This document shows positions 27,102 through 36,107 of a stretch of 64,000 bases of DNA, one piece after another. The notes beneath the pieces were generated by a model. It was not told where the DNA came from. It did not search any database and worked only from the letters and a program-made list of their open reading frames with translations. Position 1 is the first letter of the stretch, and every line of letters starts with the position of its first letter. This DNA is from Microcoleus sp. bin48.metabat.b7b8b9.023 (GTDB lineage: Bacteria > Cyanobacteriota > Cyanobacteriia > Cyanobacteriales > Microcoleaceae), in NCBI RefSeq assembly GCF_013299185.1, contig NZ_JAAFKG010000025.1:31882-95881 (forward strand), given 5' to 3'. The position numbers were made by a program, and so were the translations under genes.

Positions 27102-28694
27102 CTACTTTAAAAACGCTAGCATTTCGTGGCGTAAACCGAGTGTAGCATCATTAACTTGCCCGATCGCCCCATTGATATCCCGGAGCGCCGACGCAGTTTG
27201 CGAAGAAGCCTCACTCAACTGCACCATCGCCTCGCTAATTTGCACAGCACCCTGAGACTGTGCATCCATCCCCTCATTCACCTCTTCAAAACGCGGAGTC
27301 AAAGCTTCCACCCGCTGGATAATCGATTCCAACTGCAAACTAATAGTTTGCACATCTTCCACCCCGCGGCGCACCTCATTAGTAAACTTATCCATTTCCA
27401 TCACACCAACACCCACCGCAGACTGCATTTCTTTAACCATATTTTCAATATCCAAAGTAGCCACCGCCGTTTGATCTGCCAGTCGGCGAATTTCCCTAGC
27501 CACCACCGCAAAACCCAACCCATACTCTCCCGCTTTTTCCGCTTCAATAGCCGCGTTGAGCGAAAGCAAATTAGTTTGATCTGCCACCTTCGTAATCGTC
27601 GTGATAATACTGTTAATATTATTAGCTTTTTCGCTAATAACTCCCAATTTACCCGAGATCGCACTGGTAGAATCTGCTAATTTATTCATCGTGGATTCCA
27701 TGCGACCAATTTCTTGTTTACCGCCGCCGGCAGATTGAGCAGCTTGGTGGGACATCTCCGAAACTTCATCCATTGTCCTCGCCAGTTGCATAGCAGTAGC
27801 AGCAATTTCTTTAGCCGTGGCTACTACTTCATTAGTCGAAGCCACTTGTTGATTCATCGTCGCTTCCAATTCCTTGCCAGAAGCAGCAATTTGGTTCGTA
27901 GAGCCGCTAATTCTGAGACCCGACAGATCTATTTGATTTTCCAGAGTTTGGGATACCGCGCTCGTGAGAAACAGTCCAAACAGTCCAGCCGTTAGCGGCC
28001 CGAGAATCATGCCAAAAATCACCCAAAATGTGGTTTGATTAATATCGTTTTTAGACTGATCTTTAGCTAGTTGTCCCGTTGTTTCATTGATTTTGAGGTC
28101 TTCCAAGATTAAGTTAGTAGCTGCTTGAAACGAGGATCGATTCGCTTTGGCGCGATCGCTCAATTGATTGTAAAACGCCCCAGCCCTTCTAGCAGCCTCG
28201 ATATCGGGCGACTTAGTATTCCCTTGACCAATCAGTTCGATCTGCCTTTTAAATGGGTTGAGAATTCCCAAACTCTCAAATCTTTTATTTAAATCTAAAA
28301 AAGCTTCGTGATTTTTCTTCCAGATATCCCATTTAACCTGCAAGTCTTTGTATACCTTATCTTCCTCCGCACTTCTGGATGTGGTTTCATACTCTTTGAA
28401 ACCCTCATTAATCTGCTCCCAAGCCTTCTGAATTCTCGTCAACTCAGTTCTCCTTTCCTCTGGGCTGAGTTCCAGATCCAGTAAGGCTCGTTCCGACGAC
28501 TCTATTTGCGTTTGTCCTTCATTAATTTTCCACAATCCACTAACGCTCGGCAGGCTATTATTAGCTAGCGTATCAATATGTCTACCTAGCCGAGAAGTGC
28601 CGCTCCAACCAATACAAGCCACAGCTAAAACAATCACAGCTAGAAAAACAAATGCAGCATTCAGGCGCTTTTTGAAACTGATATTTTTAAACAT
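27102..28694 (-). CDS. Methyl-accepting chemotaxis protein lacking a HAMP domain (WspA-like paralogue 1)
   Basis: This 530-residue chemoreceptor has a first membrane helix (about 13-31), an extracytoplasmic four-helix-bundle sensor, a second membrane helix (about 221-244) and a cytoplasmic signalling hairpin with the tip [20 protein letters not shown]. Compared with the paralogue at 30414-32168, about 50 residues right after the second membrane helix are absent. The chain runs from [16 protein letters not shown] directly into [10 protein letters not shown], so the HAMP domain is deleted. The start overlaps the end of the upstream receptor gene by 8 bases, which suggests translational coupling. 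Ligand or surface cue unknown. Confidence 0.92.
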   Translation of the reverse strand: MFKNISFKKRLNAAFVFLAVIVLAVACIGWSGTSRLGRHIDTLANNSLPSVSGLWKINEGQTQIESSERALLDLELSPEERRTELTRIQKAWEQINEGFKEYETTSRSAEEDKVYKDLQVKWDIWKKNHEAFLDLNKRFESLGILNPFKRQIELIGQGNTKSPDIEAARRAGAFYNQLSDRAKANRSSFQAATNLILEDLKINETTGQLAKDQSKNDINQTTFWVIFGMILGPLTAGLFGLFLTSAVSQTLENQIDLSGLRISGSTNQIAASGKELEATMNQQVASTNEVVATAKEIAATAMQLARTMDEVSEMSHQAAQSAGGGKQEIGRMESTMNKLADSTSAISGKLGVISEKANNINSIITTITKVADQTNLLSLNAAIEAEKAGEYGLGFAVVAREIRRLADQTAVATLDIENMVKEMQSAVGVGVMEMDKFTNEVRRGVEDVQTISLQLESIIQRVEALTPRFEEVNEGMDAQSQGAVQISEAMVQLSEASSQTASALRDINGAIGQVNDATLGLRHEMLAFLK

Positions 28695-30321
28695 TTTCTA
28701 CATCCTTATTGCTTACTTTAAACCGAGAAATTTCTTGACGCAAACCTTGAGATGCTTCATTTAATTGAGAGATAGCACCGTTAATTTCGCGCAATGCGCC
28801 CGCCGTTTGCGACGACGATTGACTCAGATATACCATCACCTCGCTAATTTGCTGAGCGCCTTCCGATTGAGCCTCCATACTCTGATTTACCACTGAAAAA
28901 CGCGGAGTGATAGCCTGCACCTGCTCGATAATTTCAGTCAGTTGCCAGCTCACACTTTCCACATCCTCAACGCTATCATTTACTTCTTCAGTAAACTTGT
29001 TCATTTCCGTCACCCCAGTAGAAACTGCTGCCTGCATTTCTTTAACCATTTTTTCAATATCTAAAGTAGCAACAGCAGTTTGATCGGCTAAACGCCGAAT
29101 TTCTCTAGCAACTACAGCAAAACCCATACCATATTTTCCAGCTTTTTCTGCTTCTATGGCAGCATTCAAAGAAAGTAAATTAGTTTGGTCAGCTACCTTG
29201 GTTATTGTAATAATAATTCGACTAATATTATTAGCTTTTTCGCTGATGTTGCTAAGTTGGCTAGAAATAGAAGTTGTGGCGGTTGATAATTCCCGCATGG
29301 TATTTTCCATGTGGCTTAAGTTCCGCTGACCGCCCTCTGCTGCTATTGTGGTAGTTTGGAAGGTAGAAGTAATTCCCTGCATTGCTTGCTTCAGTTGTCG
29401 AGAAGTAGCCGCTATCTCTTTTGTAGTAGCTTCCACCTCTCTAATCGAAGCTGCTTGTTTGGCGATTACTTCCTCCAAGTCCTTGCCAGAGGCGGCAATT
29501 TCATGAGAGGAAGCAGTTACTTGAAGGCCAGAATTTTGTACTTGCCCGATCAAGGAATTGAGGCTTTGAGTCATGCTTTGGAATCCGGCGAGTAGTTTGC
29601 CAACTTCTCCCTGATAATTTGCTGAAATATTGGCAGTTAAATTACCAGCAGATACTTCTTCTGCAACTTTTACTGCTATTCCCAAGGATTGCGCGATATT
29701 CCGGATAATTACCCAAGAAATTAACACCCCAACTCCCACAATAATCAAAGTGCTCGCCCCAGCAAAGTAAGTTGAAAAAATCTCAGATTCCTGGGCGAAT
29801 TTCTTTCTTTCATCCAAGAATCGATTTTCTGTTTCCTTTATTTCTGTAATTTTCCCCCTTAGCTTCGCCATAATTTCTAGTCCTGTTCCAGCACTTACTA
29901 TTTGTTTTACCTGCTGTTCTCGACCAGATTTGCGGAGTTGAATAGTTTTTTCTAAATAATCGATTCTTTCTCTAATCAGGATTTGCAATTGACCGAGTTT
30001 TTCTTGTTGTGTCGGATTTTTCATCTTCTCTTTCAACTCTGCTAGTTGCACGTTAATGCTTGCATTTGCTTCATTGTATGGCTCTAAAAAATTCTCTTTT
30101 CCCGTGTACAGATAGCCGCGCTGACCAGTCTCAGCTTCCAGCAAAAGCATATCTAACTGTGCCAATTCTTGCAAAATTTTATGGCTCGAAGTAACGTTAT
30201 CTAAAGATTTAACTAAGGTATTTTTAGTGTGTTGTGCTACAAGATTCCCTATAAGTATTAAGGTAAATATTGTGCCAAATCCCCTCCACAAAATTTGTTG
30301 AATAGTTGAATTTTTCTGCAC
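28687..30321 (-). CDS. Methyl-accepting chemotaxis protein with CHASE3-type sensor (WspA-like paralogue 2)
   Basis: The 544-residue receptor has a membrane helix near 12-28 and a periplasmic helical sensor containing [21 protein letters not shown], which is the CHASE3 signature. A second membrane helix (about 188-210) is followed by a HAMP domain ([17 protein letters not shown]) and a signalling domain with [20 protein letters not shown]. It shares the signalling half with the neighbouring receptors but has a different input domain. The stop overlaps the next receptor's start; the upstream receptor ends 92 bases away. Confidence 0.93.
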   Translation of the reverse strand: MQKNSTIQQILWRGFGTIFTLILIGNLVAQHTKNTLVKSLDNVTSSHKILQELAQLDMLLLEAETGQRGYLYTGKENFLEPYNEANASINVQLAELKEKMKNPTQQEKLGQLQILIRERIDYLEKTIQLRKSGREQQVKQIVSAGTGLEIMAKLRGKITEIKETENRFLDERKKFAQESEIFSTYFAGASTLIIVGVGVLISWVIIRNIAQSLGIAVKVAEEVSAGNLTANISANYQGEVGKLLAGFQSMTQSLNSLIGQVQNSGLQVTASSHEIAASGKDLEEVIAKQAASIREVEATTKEIAATSRQLKQAMQGITSTFQTTTIAAEGGQRNLSHMENTMRELSTATTSISSQLSNISEKANNISRIIITITKVADQTNLLSLNAAIEAEKAGKYGMGFAVVAREIRRLADQTAVATLDIEKMVKEMQAAVSTGVTEMNKFTEEVNDSVEDVESVSWQLTEIIEQVQAITPRFSVVNQSMEAQSEGAQQISEVMVYLSQSSSQTAGALREINGAISQLNEASQGLRQEISRFKVSNKDVENV

Positions 30322-30413
30322 TTAATTTACCTCTTTTTTGTCTGCTACAAATAATGAATAAAATTTGATATTTTAGAGTTTAGATACTGACGAATATTGG
30401 GTGTGAGTAACTA

Positions 30414-32168
30414 TCAATTGACTTTGAATCGCGAAATTTCGTGGCGCATCCCGTGGGCTGCTTCGTTCAAAAGGCCGATCGCACTATTGATTTCCCGCAA
30501 AGCATCAGCAGTTTGCAGGGAAGTTTCGGCCAACTGCGCCATAGTTTCGCTAATTTGCTGAGCTCCTTCCGATTGAGCTTCCATGCCTCGATTTACCGAA
30601 TCGAAGCGGGGAGTGAGAGATTGTACTTGCTGAATAATTTCGGCTAATTGCACGCCGATGTTGCGAATATCTTCCATCCCCTTGCTGACTTCATGGGAGA
30701 ATTTATCCATTTCCATCACCCCAGTAGAAACGGCTGACTGCATCTCTTTAACCATATTTTCAATATCTAATGTGGCCACGGCTGTTTGGTCGGCTAGGCG
30801 GCGAATTTCGCGGGCGACGACGGCAAAACCCATGCCGTATTCTCCGGCTTTTTCGGCTTCGATCGCTGCATTTAAGGAAAGTAAATTAGTTTGATCTGCT
30901 ACTTTGGTGATCGTGGTAACAATGCTGTTGATATTGTTGGCTTTTTCGCTAATGATTCCGAGTTTGTTAGAGATAGAAATGGTAGCATTTCCCAACACTT
31001 TCATGGTATTTTCCATGCGAACTAACTCTTTTTGACCTGTGCTAGCTTCGCGGGCGGTTGACTCTGCCATGTGGGAAACTTCATCCATCGTTTTTACGAG
31101 TTTACCGCTGGTGGCTGCGATTTCTTTGGCAGTAGCTACAACTTCGTTGGTGGATGCTGCTTGTTCGTTGACTGTGGCTTCTAATTGTTTGCCAGAAGCG
31201 GCTATTTGGGTGGCTGATGAGGTGATTTGTATGCCCGATGTTTGCACTTGTTTGATTAATGCGGCCAAACCCCGATTCATGCTGCGGAAGGAGTTCTCCA
31301 ATTTGCTAATTTCGTCTTTGCTGTCGCTGACATGAACTTCTGCTGTTAAATCGCCGATCGACATTTTCTCTGCTACATCCACCACTCCGGCAATTTTAGC
31401 CCCTAACGGTTTGGCGATCGTATTGCTAAAGTAGAGTCCAAACAGTACGGCCGTTAAAGGGCCCAGCAGCGTGCCTAAAATCACCCAGAACCTAGTTTGA
31501 CTGATATCTTCGGTGGCAGCTTTGGCTGAGTCTGCTGCTAATTGGCGATCGTAGTTCAGGAGTTCCAGCATTCCCTCTGTCGCAGCTTGAAATGTAGTTA
31601 CTTTCTCATTCAAAGCTTTGTCGTTCATTCTGTTAAGCACCTCAACTGCTGATGCAGCAGTTGCTAGTTCAGGTGATTTAGTTTTACCCTGTTTGAGCAA
31701 ATCAATTTGGATTTGGCGGGGGTTGACAATACCCACTCTTTCATATTCTTTATTGAGTTCTTGGAATTCTTTGTGAGCCTCAGTCCACTTTTGCCACAGC
31801 GGTTTAAATTGTTGATAAAGCTTGTCTTCTTCCTCGTTGCGCGGAAGTTTATCGTAATCTTGAAAGCCTTGATTTATTTGAATCCAAGCATTATTTATTC
31901 TCGCAATCTCTCGGCGTCTTTGGTCAGGATTGATTGCTTCGTTGAGCAGCATCCGATCGGAAGACTGCACCTGTGTTTGTCCTTCGTTGATTTTCCACAA
32001 AGCGACGGTGCTGGGATAAGCATCGTTGGCGATCGACTTCAGGTGTCCGGATAGCCGAAAATTGCCGCTGGCGCCGACTAAAGCTACAACAAGCACGATC
32101 GCCCCCATGAACACAAACGCAGCGATCATGCGTCTTTGCAAAGTCATATGCTTAAAAATATTGTCCAT
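30414..32168 (-). CDS. Methyl-accepting chemotaxis protein with HAMP domain (WspA-like paralogue 3)
   Basis: This 584-residue receptor has a first membrane helix (about 14-32), a four-helix-bundle sensor, a second membrane helix (FWVILGTLLGPLTAVLFGLYF), a HAMP domain (VVDVAEKMSIGDLTAEV) and the signalling hairpin with [20 protein letters not shown]. Its sensor and signalling parts are close to the paralogue at 27102, so the two arose by duplication. It starts 29 bases after the cheR stop. Methylation by CheR and demethylation by CheB encoded in the same cluster are expected. Confidence 0.94.
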   Translation of the reverse strand: MDNIFKHMTLQRRMIAAFVFMGAIVLVVALVGASGNFRLSGHLKSIANDAYPSTVALWKINEGQTQVQSSDRMLLNEAINPDQRRREIARINNAWIQINQGFQDYDKLPRNEEEDKLYQQFKPLWQKWTEAHKEFQELNKEYERVGIVNPRQIQIDLLKQGKTKSPELATAASAVEVLNRMNDKALNEKVTTFQAATEGMLELLNYDRQLAADSAKAATEDISQTRFWVILGTLLGPLTAVLFGLYFSNTIAKPLGAKIAGVVDVAEKMSIGDLTAEVHVSDSKDEISKLENSFRSMNRGLAALIKQVQTSGIQITSSATQIAASGKQLEATVNEQAASTNEVVATAKEIAATSGKLVKTMDEVSHMAESTAREASTGQKELVRMENTMKVLGNATISISNKLGIISEKANNINSIVTTITKVADQTNLLSLNAAIEAEKAGEYGMGFAVVAREIRRLADQTAVATLDIENMVKEMQSAVSTGVMEMDKFSHEVSKGMEDIRNIGVQLAEIIQQVQSLTPRFDSVNRGMEAQSEGAQQISETMAQLAETSLQTADALREINSAIGLLNEAAHGMRHEISRFKVN

Positions 32169-32197
32169 AATTCCGTTCTCAGTTATTACTTATTAGG

Positions 32198-33526
32198 CTA
32201 TTTTTCCATTCGCTGAATGCGCCGGCGGACGATCGCAGCACCGGCAATATCTCCTCGCTCTTCTTTGAGCAAAGCTAGGTGAATTAGTCCTTCATAGTGA
32301 TCCGGCTTCAGGTAAGTTGCTTTTTGGAAAGATTGCTCAGCTTGTTGGCGATCGCCCCTTGCTTGGTAAACTTGCCCCAATAAGACGTAAGCGTCAGCAT
32401 TCGTGGGATTTTGACTGAGGTAAGTTTCGCACAGTTTGGCCGCTTCCTGCAATTGTCCGCGATCGGCCAAACGTCGCGCTGCGTCTAAATCCGCACTCGC
32501 AGACTTAGCAGGATCTGGTGTAAGTGCGATCGCCCGAATTGGCAAAATCCCCAAATTCTCATTCTCTCTCGGATATTTTTGATGGGAAGTAGAGGATTTA
32601 CTGTTAATACTTGGCAACTTATCACTGCGAATATTTTCCCTATTTTCCGCGTGTTTAAACTCCCGAACCATCCGCGAATAACTGATATTAGTCGGTTCTT
32701 TTTTGACCTGAACTTGCGGGCTGTCTGGAATATCTGTTTTGCGGTAAGCAAATGCTAGGGAATGACGCACCGATACAAATTGAGGAGGCAGTTTTTGCCC
32801 GCTTTCTGAGTGACCCAAAAATAATATTCCTGTTTTTTTCAACAATCGATTTAACAGTTGAATGGTTTGATTTCTGCCTGCTTTATCAAAGTAAATTAAT
32901 ACGTTCCGGCAAAAAATTGCATCGTAAGGAAGTTGGTTAGATAAAAAATAGCTATCTAGAATATTACCCTGAATAAAATTAACTTTCCTTCTCACCAAGT
33001 CGTTCAACTGATAAAGGTCTCCCGGGAGCGGAGTAAAATAGCGATCGCGAAAATCCAAGTTTTTGTCACGGAAAGAGTTTCTGCCGTAAACCGCGCGCTG
33101 GGCTTTTTTGAGAGCAACTTTGCTGATATCTGCCGCATCGATGCTGAAGTTGAGCGGATTTAAACCAGCGTTTAGTAGGGCGATCGCGATCGAGTAAGGT
33201 TCCTCCCCCGTCGAACAAGGAAGGCTTAACACGCGCAGGGTTTTGCCGGGATTTTGTGGCAACCATTCCGAAAACGCGTAGCGACTCAAAAAAACAAAAG
33301 GTTCGCGATCGCGAAAAAACCAAGTTTCCGGTATCACGACAGCTTCGATTAATTCTTCCAATTCTGGAGCGGATGTTTGCAATTTTGTCAAGTAAATACT
33401 CATATCCGTTAAACCGCAATCTTCCATCCGACGGTTAACGGCTCTAGTAATTGTATTAGACCCAATAGTCAGGGCATCTAAACCAATTTTTTGTCTGAGT
33501 AGAGCTTCAATTGCTACTTGTGTCAT
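32198..33526 (-). CDS. cheR: CheR methyltransferase with C-terminal TPR repeats (WspC-like)
   Basis: CheR methylates glutamates of the chemoreceptors using SAM. The 442-residue protein has an N-terminal helical domain, the SAM site SLPCSTGEEPYSIAIALL, the family motif FCRNVLIYFD and a C-terminal TPR array (about 365-442; ADAYVLLGQVYQARGDRQQA, then HYEGLIHLALLKEERGD). The fusion of CheR to TPRs is the WspC architecture (family knowledge). It lies between the first cheW and the receptor genes in the same direction. Confidence 0.94.
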   Translation of the reverse strand: MTQVAIEALLRQKIGLDALTIGSNTITRAVNRRMEDCGLTDMSIYLTKLQTSAPELEELIEAVVIPETWFFRDREPFVFLSRYAFSEWLPQNPGKTLRVLSLPCSTGEEPYSIAIALLNAGLNPLNFSIDAADISKVALKKAQRAVYGRNSFRDKNLDFRDRYFTPLPGDLYQLNDLVRRKVNFIQGNILDSYFLSNQLPYDAIFCRNVLIYFDKAGRNQTIQLLNRLLKKTGILFLGHSESGQKLPPQFVSVRHSLAFAYRKTDIPDSPQVQVKKEPTNISYSRMVREFKHAENRENIRSDKLPSINSKSSTSHQKYPRENENLGILPIRAIALTPDPAKSASADLDAARRLADRGQLQEAAKLCETYLSQNPTNADAYVLLGQVYQARGDRQQAEQSFQKATYLKPDHYEGLIHLALLKEERGDIAGAAIVRRRIQRMEK

Positions 33527-33560
33527 TGATTTTAGCTCGTAGATTTGCGTTCATTCCGTT

Positions 33561-33679
33561 GGGAGCATCTCAGTTTTGCAAAAAGCATTTTTTCTTTGAG
33601 TGCGAGCGTCCCCGCTCGCGTATTGTACAACACGCGAGCGGGGACGCTCGCACTATAAATACAAAACTGAGATGCTCCC
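33561..33679. repeat. Nested inverted-repeat element upstream of cheR
   Basis: The outer arms GGGAGCATCTCAGTTTTG (33561-33578) and CAAAACTGAGATGCTCCC (33662-33679) enclose an inner palindrome with 23-bp perfect arms at 33599-33621 and 33632-33654 (core GAGCGTCCCCGCTCGCG). Both parts recur elsewhere: GAGATGCTCCC at about 63242 and GCGAGCGGGGACGCTCGCAC at about 11037. Size and structure fit a small MITE-like element. Confidence 0.8.
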
Positions 33680-33683
33680 CATT

Positions 33684-33875
33684 CAGTTGACAGTTGACAA
33701 TTGACAGTTGACAGTTACCTTTCCCTAATTTGTTAATATCGTAGTTATCAACTTTCGGACGTACTCACCATTACCATTACCATTACCATTACCATTACCA
33801 TTACCATTACCATTACCATTACCAATAACCAATAACCAATGACCAATGACTAATGACTAATGACTAATGACTAAA
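33684..33875. repeat. GACAGTT heptamers, CCATTA hexamers and ACTAATG-type heptamers
   Basis: 33684-33716 holds GACAGTT units, 33770-33823 about nine CCATTA hexamers (the only period-6 array noticed), and 33824-33872 CCAATAA/CCAATGA/CTAATGA heptamers. They fill the gap between the first cheW and cheR. Confidence 0.88.
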
Positions 33876-33877
33876 TC

Positions 33878-34363
33878 TCAGTCCTCTTGCTGGGGAAGCA
33901 GATAATTTTTTTGGGATTCAGGCAGCAGATGTTCTACCCTGACAAATTGAATCATACCGCGATCGTCTGCAATCATTTCTCCCAAATAAGGAGTGCTGTC
34001 AATCTTAATGCCGGGACTAACAAATTCGGTTTCTGGTTTGTCGAGAGTTTCTGTCACCCGTTCCGCCATCAGCCCTAAAATTAGGGGGCCGTGCAAACTG
34101 TCGTTGTTCCCCTCAGAATTATCCGGAAACTGGCAATTGACTAAGACGATGCGCGTGCTCAAGTAAGCGCGGGCGGCCGTCCCCTGTATCATTTGGCACA
34201 AATCAATAACCGGGACGAGATGTCCCCGGTAGTTAAACAAGCCGGGAATGTATTCCGGCGCGTTGTGGAGTTTTTTCAAGGTGACAGTGGGAACTACTTC
34301 GACTACGCGCCTGCTATCCAAGGCATAGCGATCGTCCCCGACATAAAAAAGTAACATCAACAT
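33878..34363 (-). CDS. CheW-like coupling protein (WspB-like)
   Basis: The 161-residue single-domain CheW protein shows the usual strands: LMLLFYVGDDRYALDSRRVVEV starts it in two steps, followed by PGLFNYRGHLVPVIDL and LGLMAERVTETL. It couples chemoreceptors to the CheA kinase. It is the first gene of the minus-strand chemosensory cluster, with cheR-TPR downstream after a 351-base repeat region. Two distinct CheW proteins in one cluster are a hallmark of the Wsp type. Confidence 0.9.
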   Translation of the reverse strand: MLMLLFYVGDDRYALDSRRVVEVVPTVTLKKLHNAPEYIPGLFNYRGHLVPVIDLCQMIQGTAARAYLSTRIVLVNCQFPDNSEGNNDSLHGPLILGLMAERVTETLDKPETEFVSPGIKIDSTPYLGEMIADDRGMIQFVRVEHLLPESQKNYLLPQQED

Positions 34364-34507
34364 AGGGATACCATTGGAGATTTTAGATTCTGAAAGTCGG
34401 TCGAAAAAGAATTTTCAGAAATTTCGCTTAGTTTTGCAACAATTACGATTCTTTTGGAATTCTAGAGCTATCTTAGACAAAGTGTATTTTCTGGAGACTC
34501 AACTTCT

Positions 34508-34852
34508 ATGGGTTGGTTTAAAAGACTGTTTGGAATGGAAAAGCCTGAAGAGCAAGCTCAACCGATGGCAGAAGTAGTACAGCAAGCTGCCGAAGCACAA
34601 TCCATTGCTCCTGCTAAAGTCGGCCCAGACGGAAATTTTGACGAAAGCGGCCTAGCGAAGCGGGTGGCTTTGGCTTTTGACGGCGATTCAGAAGTTGCTG
34701 ATATCGAGACTGTTTGGGTTGCTCAACTCAGCGGCACGGTTGTTCTCAAGGGTCAAGTTCCCAGTCAGGAAGTTCTTGACAAGTTGGTGGCCCTTGCCTC
34801 TGCTGAAGAGGGCGCCACAGGCGTACAAACCGATGAAGTGACAGTCGGGTAA
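34508..34852 (+). CDS. Small BON-like domain protein
   Basis: The 114-residue protein starts MGWFKRLFGMEKPEEQA, a basic amphipathic N-terminus. It ends in a roughly 60-residue unit with VWVAQLSGTVVLKGQVPSQ and ATGVQTDEVTVG, which matches the BON pattern (strand-turn-strand with a central Gly, then a helix). BON domains bind phospholipid or polysaccharide or mediate protein contacts; here the role is unknown. GGAG lies about 12 bases before the ATG and a strong rho-independent terminator follows, so it is a single-gene unit divergent from the chemosensory cluster. Confidence 0.75.
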   Translation: MGWFKRLFGMEKPEEQAQPMAEVVQQAAEAQSIAPAKVGPDGNFDESGLAKRVALAFDGDSEVADIETVWVAQLSGTVVLKGQVPSQEVLDKLVALASAEEGATGVQTDEVTVG

Positions 34853-34911
34853 TTCCTCGGATCTCGATCCGTTTCGCTCTGAGTACGATCGAATTAGTCA
34901 AAGCTCGATTA

Positions 34912-34934
34912 AACCCGCTGCGGCGGGTTTTTTC
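34912..34934 (+). terminator. Rho-independent terminator of the BON-like gene
   Basis: The stem AACCCGC/GCGGGTT with a 3-4-base loop is followed directly by TTTT. It sits 60 bases after the stop codon. Confidence 0.85.
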
Positions 34935-35204
34935 CTGCCTTCTCACCGTCAAAATATTAATTTATGTAAACAAACGCATTTCAATTAAAAAACAGTATAA
35001 TTGAATACAGAAACTTAAAGAGTTTTAGCTATCAAAAGCAAGCGTGAGCTAACCAGGCCCAAAAGCAGGTACCGTGCCACGTATACTCCTGAAAGTCGAT
35101 CGCAAAATTTTAGACCAAAGTCCCAGCTACCAGATTCATCTGTAAAGTCAATCTCAAATCTCAAATCGACTGACGACCGTTTTTATCTCAATATAAGGAA
35201 AAAT
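34935..35204. other. Intergenic region before the DUF4278 gene
   Basis: AT-rich sequence with no repeat array, hairpin or recognised RNA. It presumably holds the promoter of the downstream gene. A weak ribosome-binding site (AAGGA, 35197-35201) precedes that gene's ATG by few bases. Confidence 0.4.
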
Positions 35205-35576
35205 ATGAAACTCACTTATCGCGGTGCCAACTACGAGTACGACATTCCGACAGTAGATATGATCGAAGGGGAAGTCGCAGGCAAATATCGGGGTCAAGAC
35301 TGGAACTATCGGTATCCGAGACACCTGGCTGTCCCCAAAAAATACGGCGGTATCAACTCTACCACAAAGCGAAATTTTCAAGCCCAGCAGCAGGTCACAA
35401 CAGTTGGCGCAGCTTGCGCGGCGGTTGAATCTGCACCAACTGCTGCGGATTTGGCGCAAGTTCACCGATCGCATATCTGCAATATTCTCGATCGACGGAA
35501 ACAAATAGCCGCAGCTAAAGGCGATGAAAGATTGCTGCGCTTGCTAGAAAGAGAGTGGCAGCAAATGGCCTGTTAG
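35205..35576 (+). CDS. DUF4278 domain protein
   Basis: The 123-residue protein begins MKLTYRGANYEYDIPTVDM and continues EGEVAGKYRGQDWNYRYPRH, the conserved N-terminal DUF4278 motif found almost only in cyanobacteria (family knowledge). The C-terminal half is Ala/Arg-rich and helical, without a membrane segment. The function of the family is not established. It is a single gene; AAGGA lies just upstream of the ATG. Confidence 0.85.
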   Translation: MKLTYRGANYEYDIPTVDMIEGEVAGKYRGQDWNYRYPRHLAVPKKYGGINSTTKRNFQAQQQVTTVGAACAAVESAPTAADLAQVHRSHICNILDRRKQIAAAKGDERLLRLLEREWQQMAC

Positions 35577-35680
35577 GAAATAGCTTCAGACAACAAAGCG
35601 TTTGTGAAGAAGGGGAAGTTGAATTAAGCTCAATTTCCCCTTTTTGGCGTTGGTTGGGCGATGATTTTGCACCAGCGAGA

Positions 35681-35935
35681 TCAATCGTCGGAATTTGGGG
35701 TGATGCGACGTTGATAAGGGCGATCGATCTTTTCAACACTCTTTCGGCTGCGATTAGCTTTGACGATTAACTCAATCCCGTGAAAAAGCATTCCCTGAAT
35801 CACATCCAGGGCGGGTTTTCCAGATTCTATATCGAGATTGCCCTTCACACCAATGATGACTGCTTGCAGGATAAATGCAATTGCGATCGCTTGGTGGATG
35901 AACTTTTGTCGATCGCTTTGGCTGTTGTTTTTCAT
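35681..35935 (-). CDS. Small hypothetical protein with one hydrophobic helix
   Basis: This open frame of 84 codons has a hydrophobic stretch (QAIAIAFILQAVIIGV, about residues 15-30) followed by charged residues and an Arg/Lys-rich tail. AAGG lies about 9 bases before the ATG. The C-terminal residues include two GATCG-rich stretches of low coding character. The family is not recognised, and the frame could be spurious because it lies between two convergent or unrelated genes. Confidence 0.4.
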   Translation of the reverse strand: MKNNSQSDRQKFIHQAIAIAFILQAVIIGVKGNLDIESGKPALDVIQGMLFHGIELIVKANRSRKSVEKIDRPYQRRITPNSDD

Positions 35936-36107
35936 GTTCGGAACCTTGTTTGATTAACCACATCAACAGGTTCTCTTTGGGGTTGTAAACTTAATCAAGT
36001 CATAGCGATCGCAGCGAAAAGTCTTGTAAAATCTGGATAGTAGGGGTTTGGGGTGGTAGAGGTAATTTGGGGTAGCCCCAAACTTTGTGGTAATTTTTTG
36101 GAATTTT

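Noticed and set aside
33770..33823. Replication origin iterons (CCATTA array)
   Set aside because: It is a simple hexamer array among other short repeats. There is no dnaA gene, DnaA-box cluster or strand-composition change nearby.
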